64,000 nucleotides of DNA from Streptomyces sp. CB09001 (GTDB lineage: Bacteria; Actinomycetota; Actinomycetes; Streptomycetales; Streptomycetaceae). Each line of letters begins with the position of its first letter. The first letter of the stretch is position 1. The stretch is from assembly GCF_003369795.1 (NCBI RefSeq), contig NZ_CP026730.1, positions 992,001 through 1,056,000 on the forward strand. The letters run 5' to 3'. The notes beneath the pieces were generated by a model, which was given only the letters and a program-made list of their open reading frames with translations, was not told where the DNA came from and ran no database searches. A program made the position numbers and the translations under genes. Of this stretch, positions 47,104-55,546 are shown in pieces.

Positions 47104-48536
47104 TGTGCGGGGCCCTCCGTGCTCGATGGGGTGTCGCTGATGAAGACGTTCTTGGTCTCGGTGAACGCGGTCAGCGCGTCCGGGCCGAGTTCGCGGCCGA
47201 GGCCGGACTGCTTGAACCCCCCGAACGGTGTCCAGTAGCGGACGCTCGCGTGGGAGTTGACGGACAGGTTCCCGGCGCGCACCGCGCCCGACACGCGCAG
47301 GGCGCGGCCGACGTCCCGGGTCCACAGCGAGCCGGCCAGGCCGTAGTCGGTGGCGTTGGCCAGGCGGACCGCGTCGGCCTCGTCCTCGAACGGCAGGACG
47401 ACGGCAACGGGCCCGAAGACCTCCTCGACGGCCACGCGCGCGCGTGGGTCGACGCCGGTGAGGACGGTCGGCGGGAACCAGAAACCGGGGCCGCCCTCGG
47501 GTGCCTTGCCGCGGATGCCGGCGGCGTCGGCGGGGACGTGGGAGCGGACGCGCTCCAGTTGGGCGCGGGAGATCAGCGGGCCCATCTCGCTGTTCTCGTC
47601 GGCCGGGTCGCCGACGCGGACGGCCTCGATCGCGGGGGCGAGGAGGGCGAGGAAGCGGTCGTACACGGACCGCTGGACGAGGATGCGGGTGCGGGCGCAG
47701 CAGTCCTGGCCGCTGTTGTCGAGGAAGGACATGGGCGTGGCGGCCGCTGCGGCCTCGATGTCCGCGTCGGCGAAGACGATGTTGGGGCTCTTGCCGCCGA
47801 GTTCGAGGGTGACGGGTTTGAGCAGTGCCGCGCCCTTGGCGGCCACCCGTCGGCCCACGGCCGTGGACCCGGTGAAGACGATCTTGGCGACGCCCGGATG
47901 CTCGACGAGCGCGTCGCCCGCGACCGGTCCGTGCCCGGGCAGCACCTGGAACAGGCCCTCGGGAAGGCCTGCCGCCAGGGCGAGTTCGGCCAGGCGGAGC
48001 GCGGTGAGCGGGGTGGTCTCGGCGGGCTTGAGGAGGACGGCGTTGCCCGCCGCGAGCGCCGGGGCGGTGGCCCAGGCCGCGATCGGCATGGGGAAGTTCC
48101 AGGGGGCGATGACGCCCACGACGCCGAGTGGTTCGAGGAGCGTGACGTCCACGCCGCCGGCCACCGGGATCTGGCGTCCGGTGAGCCGCTCCACTCCCCC
48201 GGCGGCGTAGTCGAGCAGGTCGCGGACGTTGCCGGCCTCCCAGCGGGCGTTGCCGAGCAGGTGCCCGGCCTGGCGGACCTCCAGGCGGGCCAGCTCCTCC
48301 AGGTGCTCGTCGACGGTGGCGGCGAAGCGGCGCAGCAGCCGGGCCCGGTCGCCGGGGGCGAGGGCGGCCCAGGCCGCCTGCGCCCGTGCGGCGCGGGCGA
48401 CGGCGGCGTCCACGTCGGCTGCAGAGGCGGCGGGGACGGTGGCGAGGACCTCTTCGGTGGCGGGGTTCAGTACGACCAGTTCGGACGACTCATGGGACTC
48501 GTGGGTCTCATGCGACTCGTGCGACTCGTGCGACAA
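47100..48536 (-). CDS. Aldehyde dehydrogenase with His/Ser/Glu-repeat N-terminus
   Basis: 478 residues, NAD(P)-dependent ALDH superfamily. Motifs GVIAPWNFPMPIAAWATAPALAAGNAVLLKPAETTP, VFTGSTAVGRRV, TLELGGKSPNIVFADADIEAA, catalytic Cys in DNSGQDCCARTRILV and EEVFGPVAVVLPFEDE, and SVNSHASVRYWTPFGGFKQSGLGRELG. It should oxidise the aldehyde from the gamma-glutamyl amine (PuuC-like step). The start is TTG at 48536, five bases after GTGAGG and seven after the upstream stop. The first 18 codons read SHE-SHE-SHE-THE-SHE-SSE, a 9-bp tandem repeat, probably disordered. Coupled to the SDR behind it. Confidence 0.93.
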   Translation of the reverse strand: MSHESHESHETHESHESSELVVLNPATEEVLATVPAASAADVDAAVARAARAQAAWAALAPGDRARLLRRFAATVDEHLEELARLEVRQAGHLLGNARWEAGNVRDLLDYAAGGVERLTGRQIPVAGGVDVTLLEPLGVVGVIAPWNFPMPIAAWATAPALAAGNAVLLKPAETTPLTALRLAELALAAGLPEGLFQVLPGHGPVAGDALVEHPGVAKIVFTGSTAVGRRVAAKGAALLKPVTLELGGKSPNIVFADADIEAAAAATPMSFLDNSGQDCCARTRILVQRSVYDRFLALLAPAIEAVRVGDPADENSEMGPLISRAQLERVRSHVPADAAGIRGKAPEGGPGFWFPPTVLTGVDPRARVAVEEVFGPVAVVLPFEDEADAVRLANATDYGLAGSLWTRDVGRALRVSGAVRAGNLSVNSHASVRYWTPFGGFKQSGLGRELGPDALTAFTETKNVFISDTPSSTEGPAQ

Positions 48537-48543
48537 GTGGGCC

Positions 48544-49902
48544 TCACATGCGTTCGAAGGAGCGGCGCAGTTCCCAGTCGGTGACGGCGGCGTCGAACGC
48601 GTCCAGTTCGACGCGGGCCATGTTGCGGTAGTGGGCGACGACCTCGTCCCCGAAGGCGGCCTTGGCGAGGGTGCTGTTCTCCCACAGCTCGGCGGCCTCG
48701 CGCAGGGTGCTGGGGACGTGTGCGAAGTCGGCGGCGTAGGCGTTGCCGGGGCAGGGCTCGGGCGGTTCCAGCCGCTGCTCGATGCCGTGCAGCCCGGCCG
48801 CGACCAGGCCGGCCACCGCGAGGTAGGGGTTGACGTCGCCGCCGGGGAGCCGGTTCTCGAAGCGGAGTGAGCGGCCGTGGCCGACGACGCGCAGGGCGCA
48901 GGTGCGGTTGTCGTGCCCCCAGGCGACGGCGGTGGGGGCGAAGGAACCGGGCTGGAAGCGCTTGTAGGAGTTGATGTGCGGGGCGTAGAGGAGGGAGAAC
49001 TCGCGCAGCGCCACCAGTTGTCCGGCGAGGAAGTGCCGCATGACCTCGGACATGCCGGCCTCGTCGGCCATCGCGTTGCGGCCGTCGGCGTCGGCGAGCG
49101 AGAGGTGGATGTGGCAGGAATTGCCCTCCAGCTCGTTGTACTTGGCCATGAAGGTGAGGGACATGCCCTCCTGGGCCGCGATCTCCTTGGCGCCGGTCTT
49201 GTAGACGGCGTGCTGGTCGCAGGTGACCAGGGCCTCGTCGTAGCGGAAGGCGATCTCGTGCTGGCCGGGGTTGCACTCGCCCTTGGCGGACTCGACGGTG
49301 AGGCCCGCGCCGGTCATCTCGTTGCGGATGCGGCGCAGCAGGGGTTCGACGCGGCCGGTGCCGAGCACGGAGTAGTCGACGTTGTACTGGTTGGCCGGGG
49401 TCAGGCCGCGGTAGTTCGCGTCCCAGGCGTGTTCGTAGGTGTCCCGGAAGACGATGAACTCCAGCTCGGTGCCGACCTGCGCGGTGTACCCGTGCCCGGC
49501 GAGCCGTTCCAGCTGGCGGCGCAGGATCTGGCGGGGCGCGGCGAGCACCGGGGAGCCGTCCTCCCAGGCGAGGTCGGCGACGACCATCGCGGTGCCCTCG
49601 TTCCAGGGGAGCCGGCGCAGGGTGGCGGGGTCGGGGCGCATGGCGAAGTCGCCGTAGCCGCGGTCCCAGGAGGACATGGCGTAGCCGTCGACGGTGTTCA
49701 TGTCGGCGTCCACGGCGAGGAGGTAGTTGCAGCCCTCGCTGCCGTGTTCCAGGACCTCGTCGAGGAAGAACCGCGCGGCGAACCGCTTGCCCTGGAGGCG
49801 GCCCTGCATGTCGGGGAAGGCGAGGACGACGGTGTCGATGTCACCGGCGGCGACGAGGGCGTGCAGTTCCTCGACCCCGAGCGGGGGTGTGCGGTCTGCC
49901 AC
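48544..49902 (-). CDS. Glutamine synthetase-like gamma-glutamyl-amine ligase (GlnA4/PuuA-type)
   Basis: 452 residues of GS fold. N-terminal ubiquitin-like domain up to about residue 95, then catalytic barrel: TAQVGTELEFIVF, ESAKGECNPGQHEI (metal-binding Glu), AKYNELEGNSCHIHLSL (His of the metal site), HINSYKRFQPGSFAPTAVAWGHDN, and RFENRLPGGDVNPYLAVAG. The NLYDLP adenylylation loop of true GSI is absent, so it glutamylates an amine other than ammonium: polyamine (PuuA) or ethanolamine, as recalled for S. coelicolor GlnA4. I start at GTG 49902 with AAGGAGG eight bases upstream; an ATG at 49932 has no ribosome site and abuts the operator. The cluster also has ALDH, SDR and an amidase. Confidence 0.9.
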   Translation of the reverse strand: MADRTPPLGVEELHALVAAGDIDTVVLAFPDMQGRLQGKRFAARFFLDEVLEHGSEGCNYLLAVDADMNTVDGYAMSSWDRGYGDFAMRPDPATLRRLPWNEGTAMVVADLAWEDGSPVLAAPRQILRRQLERLAGHGYTAQVGTELEFIVFRDTYEHAWDANYRGLTPANQYNVDYSVLGTGRVEPLLRRIRNEMTGAGLTVESAKGECNPGQHEIAFRYDEALVTCDQHAVYKTGAKEIAAQEGMSLTFMAKYNELEGNSCHIHLSLADADGRNAMADEAGMSEVMRHFLAGQLVALREFSLLYAPHINSYKRFQPGSFAPTAVAWGHDNRTCALRVVGHGRSLRFENRLPGGDVNPYLAVAGLVAAGLHGIEQRLEPPEPCPGNAYAADFAHVPSTLREAAELWENSTLAKAAFGDEVVAHYRNMARVELDAFDAAVTDWELRRSFERM

Positions 49903-49932
49903 GGGGAGAGCCTCCTTCTGGCCGGGAGCCAT

Positions 49933-49952
49933 AAGGTATTGCCGGGAACCTT
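49933..49952. promoter_or_regulatory. Candidate GntR operator 1 (between GS-like gene and regulator)
   Basis: AAGGT-N10-ACCTT inverted repeat that contains GGTATTGCCG (49935-49944), found again at 50722-50731. It lies in the divergent promoter region of the ligase and the FCD regulator. Confidence 0.65.
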
Positions 49953-50009
49953 TGGTTGGGAAGGGGGCGCGGCCGCGTGCGGGAGGAATCCGGCGGAAGT
50001 GCCGGGAGC

Positions 50010-50720
50010 GTGACGGACCGGCTGGCGCCGGTACTGCGACCGGTGCGCGCCGGGAACGGCTTCGAGGAGGCGCTGGAGCAGATCCTCCAGGTCGTCAGGC
50101 TGGGCCTGGTGGCGGGGGGCGAGCGGCTGCCGGCCGAGCGGGAGCTGGCGGAGCGGCTGGGGATCAGCCGGGTGACGCTGCGCGAGGTGCTGCGGGTGCT
50201 CCAGGACCAGGGGCTGGTCGAGGCGCGGCGCGGCCGCTATGGCGGGACGTTCGTGCTGCCCCGGGCGGACGCGGGCGGCGGGGACGAGCTGCGGCGCCGG
50301 GTGGCCGGGGTCGACATCGAGGACGTGCTGCGCTTCCGGGAGGTGCTGGAGGCGGGCGCGGCCGGGCTGTGCGCGGCGCACGGGCTGACGGACGCGGGGG
50401 CGGCGCGGTTGCGCGAGGCGCTGGCCGGTACCCGGGAGGCGCCGCTGGCGCAGTACCGGCGGCTGGACACGATGCTGCACCTCACCCTGGCGGAGCTGTG
50501 CGGCTCACCGGCGCTGGCGGCGCAGTACGCGGCCGTCCGCGCCACGCTGAACGACCTGCTGGACTGCATCCCGCTGCTGGTGCGCAACCTGGAGCACTCC
50601 CAGCGCCAGCACGCCGCGCTGGTGGAGGCGGTGCTCGACGGGGACGCGGACGGGGCGCGGGAGATCGCCCGGGAGCACTGCGCGGGCACGGCGGCGCTGC
50701 TGCGCGGGTTTCTGGCGTGA
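50010..50720 (+). CDS. FCD-type GntR (FadR subfamily) regulator of the amine cluster
   Basis: About 236 residues from GTG 50010 (GTG at 49977 is also possible). GntR winged helix: GERLPAERELAERLGISRVTLREVLRVLQDQGLVEARRGRYGGTF; C-terminal FCD helical domain: DVLRFREVLEAGAAGLCAAHGL ... RRLDTMLHLTLAELCGSPAL ... HSQRQHAALVEAVLDGDADGAREIAREHCAG with the metal-site Asp and three His (D/H...H...H), so it binds a metal-coordinated carboxylate or amine-derived ligand. Divergent from the ligase, with operators on either side of its gene; probably the local repressor. Confidence 0.9.
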   Translation: MTDRLAPVLRPVRAGNGFEEALEQILQVVRLGLVAGGERLPAERELAERLGISRVTLREVLRVLQDQGLVEARRGRYGGTFVLPRADAGGGDELRRRVAGVDIEDVLRFREVLEAGAAGLCAAHGLTDAGAARLREALAGTREAPLAQYRRLDTMLHLTLAELCGSPALAAQYAAVRATLNDLLDCIPLLVRNLEHSQRQHAALVEAVLDGDADGAREIAREHCAGTAALLRGFLA

Positions 50721-50721
50721 G

Positions 50722-50731
50722 GGTATTGCCG
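50722..50731. promoter_or_regulatory. Candidate GntR operator 2 (upstream of the amidase)
   Basis: GGTATTGCCG, identical to 49935-49944, is followed by TGACC against GGAACC at the first site. It sits between the regulator stop and the amidase gene, so the amidase would be co-controlled. Confidence 0.55.
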
Positions 50732-50826
50732 TGACCACGCCCTCCGGCAAAGGTGTGAGAACGGTCCATTGCCCGATCCATCCACCCCATCACCGACCCA
50801 TCACCAACCCATCATCTGGAGGACGG

Positions 50827-51519
50827 ATGGCCGACCGGCCGCTGATCGGGGTCAGCACGTATCTGGAGTCCGGGGCGCGCTGGGGCGTGTGGGAGCTGGA
50901 GGCGGCGCTGTTGCCGGCCGGTTATCCGCGGCTGGTGCAGCGGGCGGGCGGGCTGGCCGCGATGCTCCCGCCGGACGCGCCGGAGCAGGCCGCCGCGGCC
51001 GTAGGCCGTGTCGACGGGCTGGTGATCGCGGGCGGCCCGGACGTGGAGCCGATGCGTTACGGCGCCGAGCCCGACCCGCGCACCGGCCCGCCGGCCCGGG
51101 CCCGGGACACCTGGGAGCTGGCGCTCATCGAGGCGGCCCTGGCCGCGCGCGTCCCGCTGCTCGGCATCTGCCGGGGCATGCAGCTGCTCAACGTCGCCCT
51201 GGGCGGCACCCTCGTCCAGCACATCGAGGGGCACGCCGAGGTGGTGGGCGTCTTCGGCGGCCACCCGGTCCACCCGGTGCCGGGCACGCTGTACGCCGGT
51301 GCCGTGCCGGAGGAGACGTTCGTGCCGACGTACCACCACCAGGCGGTCGACCGGCTCGGCACCGGCCTGGTCGCGTCGGCCCACGCGGCGGACGGCACGG
51401 TGGAGGCCCTGGAACTGCCCTCCGGCCGCGGCTGGGTTCTTGGTGTGCAGTGGCATCCGGAGATGGGCGAGGACGTACGGGTGGTGCGGGCCCTGGTGGA
51501 CGCGGCCCGGGCGGGCTGA
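50827..51519 (+). CDS. Class I glutamine amidotransferase-like gamma-glutamyl hydrolase (PuuD-type)
   Basis: 230 residues, peptidase C26 fold. Nucleophilic Cys in LLGICRGMQLLNVALGGTLVQHI, His-Glu of the triad in GVQWHPEMGED, N-terminal LIGVSTYLESGARWGVWE. Such enzymes remove gamma-linked glutamate (PuuD on gamma-glutamyl-GABA). In this cluster it would release the oxidised acid and return glutamate. ATG at 50827 with GGAGG four bases upstream. Second operator copy lies ahead of it. Confidence 0.9.
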   Translation: MADRPLIGVSTYLESGARWGVWELEAALLPAGYPRLVQRAGGLAAMLPPDAPEQAAAAVGRVDGLVIAGGPDVEPMRYGAEPDPRTGPPARARDTWELALIEAALAARVPLLGICRGMQLLNVALGGTLVQHIEGHAEVVGVFGGHPVHPVPGTLYAGAVPEETFVPTYHHQAVDRLGTGLVASAHAADGTVEALELPSGRGWVLGVQWHPEMGEDVRVVRALVDAARAG

Positions 51520-51574
51520 CCGGGGCCCGAGGACCGGACCGGACCGGCCCCGACCCTCAGCCCACAACCCGCAG

Positions 51575-51616
51575 CCCTCAGCCCTCAGCCCTCAGCCCTC
51601 AGCCCTCAGCCCTCAG
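51575..51616. repeat. Intergenic 7-bp minisatellite (CCCTCAG)6
   Basis: Six perfect CCCTCAG units between the convergent amidase and LysR genes, flanked by partial units (CCCCCAGCCC after, ACCCGCAG before). Period unrelated to codons. Confidence 0.95.
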
Positions 51617-51670
51617 CCCCCAGCCCATGAGGGTCCCCCTTACGACCCCGGGCCGGTCGCGTCGGTGCGT

Positions 51671-52672
51671 CTACGCCCTGGTCAGGGACAGCAGTTGACG
51701 GGCCGGGCCGGTGGGGCGGTGGCCGGTGGGCCACACCGCTCGCAGGTCGCGGGCCAGGACGACGTCCGCCACGGGGACGCTGACCAGGCGCCGGGTGGTC
51801 AGTTCCTCGCCGACGGCGAGCTCGCTGAGGACGGAGGGGCCGGCGCCGCCCACCGCGGCCGCCTTCACCGCCGTGGTCGAGGACAGTTCGATCAGGGGGC
51901 GGGCCAGGCCGCCCAGCGCCGCGTCCAGGACCTGCCGTGTGCCCGAGCCCTTCTCCCGCAGGATCAGCGGGGTCGCCGCCAGCTCCGCCGCCTCCAGTGG
52001 GCGTCTGCGGCGGGCCCAGGGGTGACCCGGCGCGGTCACGACGATGAGCCGGTCGTGACCGATGACCGCGGAGTCGAGGCCGGTCGGCACACTGACCCCC
52101 TCCACGAAGCCGAGGTCGGCGTCGTCGGCCAGCAGGCGCTCCGCGACGGCCGCCGAGTTGCCCGCGAGCAGCGACACCGCGGTGTCCGGCAACTGGGCGC
52201 GCAGCGCGACCAGCCAGCCCGGCAGCAGGTACTCGGCGATCGTCATGCTCGCCGCGACCCGCAGCCGTGAGTCCCGCCGGTCGCGCAGCGCCTGCGCCCC
52301 CGCGTCGAACGCCTCGGCGGCCTCCACGATCCGCCGCGCCCAGTCCGTGACCAGCGCCCCCGCGTCGGTGAGCCGGGAGCCGCGCGGCGACCGGTCCACC
52401 AGGGCGACGCCGAGTTGCCGTTCCATCGAGCGGATGCGGCTGCTGGCGGCCGGCTGGGTGATGCCCAGTTCGCGCGCCGCCCCGCCGAGGCTCCCCAGGC
52501 GCGCCACCGCCAGCAACAGCTCCATCGCCCCGAGGTCCGGTACCCGGTGTGCCAGCGAGCCCGCCACCTGCCGTGCCCGCGTGTCGTGCCCGCCCTCGGT
52601 GCCACCGCTCGTGCCACCGCTCGTGCCACCGCTCGTGCCACCGTTCGCGCTGCTGCCCGTACCGCTGCCCAT
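51671..52672 (-). CDS. LysR-family regulator, divergent to the TDT transporter
   Basis: 333 residues. N-terminal 25 residues are GGTS repeats (12-bp DNA period, about 52600-52640), then LysR HTH LGAMELLLAVARLGSLGGAARELGITQPAASSRIRSMERQLGVALVDRSPRGSRLT and a periplasmic-type effector domain (AASMTIAEYLLPGWLVALRAQLPDTAVSLLAGNSAAVAERLLADDADLGFVEG). Divergent from the TDT transporter with a CAGGG-CCCTG operator between, so it should control it. ATG at 52672. Confidence 0.92.
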   Translation of the reverse strand: MGSGTGSSANGGTSGGTSGGTSGGTEGGHDTRARQVAGSLAHRVPDLGAMELLLAVARLGSLGGAARELGITQPAASSRIRSMERQLGVALVDRSPRGSRLTDAGALVTDWARRIVEAAEAFDAGAQALRDRRDSRLRVAASMTIAEYLLPGWLVALRAQLPDTAVSLLAGNSAAVAERLLADDADLGFVEGVSVPTGLDSAVIGHDRLIVVTAPGHPWARRRRPLEAAELAATPLILREKGSGTRQVLDAALGGLARPLIELSSTTAVKAAAVGGAGPSVLSELAVGEELTTRRLVSVPVADVVLARDLRAVWPTGHRPTGPARQLLSLTRA

Positions 52673-52698
52673 AACTCCAGCTTATGCCCTCATAGAGA

Positions 52699-52716
52699 CA
52701 GGGTCCCTGGTCAGGG
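52699..52716. promoter_or_regulatory. LysR/TDT operator candidate
   Basis: CAGGG-T-CCCTG-GT-CAGGG, alternating arms forming two adjacent dyads in the 70-bp divergent gap. Confidence 0.55.
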
Positions 52717-52742
52717 GTTACGCCCGCGGCGACCGTGGAGCC

Positions 52743-53909
<1,167 letters not shown>

Positions 53910-54565
53910 GATGCCGCCCGTCGACGAGGGCGCAGGGCAGGCCGGGGAAGGCCTCCGGGCCGTCGTCGGCGGTGAAGCGGTACGGCTCGTCCGGCAGGAC
54001 CACGACGTCCGGGCGGGCCGCCCGCAGTTCGTCCACCGGGATTTTGGGGTAGCGCTCGGCGTGCGCGGCGTACAGGTGGTCGACGCCGAGGCGGGCGAGG
54101 ACGTCGCCCGCGAAGGTGTCGCGCCCCAGCACCATCCAGGGCCTGCGCCAGACGGGCACGACGGCCGTGGCGCGCCGCTCCGGGACCGGCTGGGCCGTCC
54201 AGGCGGCCTGCGCCTCGTCCAGCCAGCGGGGCCTGGAGGGTGCGCCGCAGGCCGTCAGTACCCGGTCCAGCTCGCTGATGGCCTGCGGGACGGTGCGGAC
54301 CTCGGTCACCAGCACCTCGACGCCTGCCGCCCGCAGGGCGTCCAGGTCGGGGGCCCGGTTCTCCTCCTCGTTGGCGACGACCAGGTCGGGGGCGAGGGAG
54401 AGGACGCGGCCGGTCTCCGGGTTCTTGGTGCCGCCGACGCGGACGACGTCGAGACCGGCCGGGTGGGTGCACCAGTCCGTGGCGCCGACCAGGGCACCCG
54501 GCACCGTACGCGCCACCGCCTCGGTCAGCGACGGCACCAGCGAGACCACCCTCACCGGCACGCCC

Positions 54566-55135
54566 TCACCGGCGGGGGCCTTCCCGGACCGCCTCGATGT
54601 GCTCGGCTACGGCGACGACGATCAGCCGGGTGTCCGGCACGGTGGCCCGCCAGCGGTGCCGCACCCCGCCGGTGAGGTACAGCGTGTCGCCGCGCCCGAG
54701 CCGGTAGGCCCGGCCCTCGGCCTCGATCTCGACCGCGCCCTCGGTGACGTACATCAACTGGTCGTTGCGGTACTGCAGTTCCCGCCCGGCGTCGTGGTCG
54801 CCGGTGAACTCGGAGGCGTGCATCTGGTGGTGCCCGCGCACCAGGGAGCGCACCCTGGGTGTCAGCTCGGGGTCGGGGTCCTCGGCACGGACCACGTCGA
54901 CGCTGCACGCGGGGTCGGCCGCGGCGAGCAGTTCCACGGCGGTGGTGCGCAGGGCGTCGGCCACCTTCTCCAGGGAGGTCTGGCTGGGCCGCGCCCGGTC
55001 GTTCTCGATCTGGCTCAGGAAGGGCACGGACAGGCCGCTGCGCTCGGACACCACGGCGAGGGTGAGTTCGAGGTCCCGGCGCCGCCGCCGTACGGCCGCG
55101 CCCACCCGGAGGTGCTGATCTTTGTGGTCGCCCAT
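54566..55135 (-). CDS. XRE-cupin transcriptional regulator
   Basis: 189 residues. Xre HTH VGAAVRRRRRDLELTLAVVSERSGLSVPFLSQIENDRARPSQTSLEKVADALRTTAVEL, then a cupin_2 barrel with metal- or ligand-binding histidines (ELQYRNDQLMYVTEGAVEIEAEGRAYRLGRGDTLYLTGGVRHRWRA). This is the PuuR/SutR class, which sense small organic molecules. Its partner gene encodes a metal-receptor fold. A PuuR-like role for the amine cluster 4 kb away is conceivable but unproven. Confidence 0.9.
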   Translation of the reverse strand: MGDHKDQHLRVGAAVRRRRRDLELTLAVVSERSGLSVPFLSQIENDRARPSQTSLEKVADALRTTAVELLAAADPACSVDVVRAEDPDPELTPRVRSLVRGHHQMHASEFTGDHDAGRELQYRNDQLMYVTEGAVEIEAEGRAYRLGRGDTLYLTGGVRHRWRATVPDTRLIVVAVAEHIEAVREGPRR

Positions 55136-55546
55136 CGCTCCGGCTCCCTCCTTCGCCCGTCGTCGTACCGTCGCCGTGCCCCGCGCGGGGCACCGTCCTC
55201 CTGATGAGTTCTCTGCACCCTACGCATGTTCGGCAAACCGTTTCATGCGGCCGTCACATCGATGTCACGGTGTGGTGGCCGCGACCTCACGTTTCTCGCC
55301 ACGGGTGGGACCGTCCGCGCGCCGTGGCACACGTCTTACCGGTTCAAGGCGTGGACGGCCTTCCGTGTTCCCGCCAGCCGCTGGCGCCCCGGCCGGGTCA
55401 CGCTCAGGCCGGGGCTTGGCGCTCCGTGGTTGGCCGAATCCCTACCGTGTCCGGGCCGGGAAAGCCCCGAGGGGTGGGTCCGAGGCGCCCTGGGAGGACG
55501 CCGTCGGGCCCACCCCTCGGGGTGACCGTCACGGAGTGCCGCGCTC
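55136..55546. other. 411-bp intergenic region, upstream of XRE-cupin and downstream of OpuA
   Basis: Contains the OpuA terminator (55465-55522) and the promoter area of the XRE-cupin gene. No coding frame with family character; a GC-rich open frame on the plus strand looks like noise. Confidence 0.6.
55465..55522 (-). terminator. Terminator of the OpuA transporter operon
   Basis: CCCCGAGGGGTGGG (55465-55478) pairs perfectly with CCCACCCCTCGGGG (55509-55522), a 14-bp stem with a 30-nt loop, 24 bases beyond the stop at 55547. Confidence 0.82.

Noticed and set aside
49903..49932. ATG at 49932 as the start of the glutamine synthetase-like gene
   Set aside because: No ribosome site and overlap with the operator; GTG 49902 has AAGGAGG at the ideal distance.
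51555..51630. CRISPR array
   Set aside because: The repeat units are adjacent with no spacers (7-bp minisatellite); the same is true of 2176-2223.
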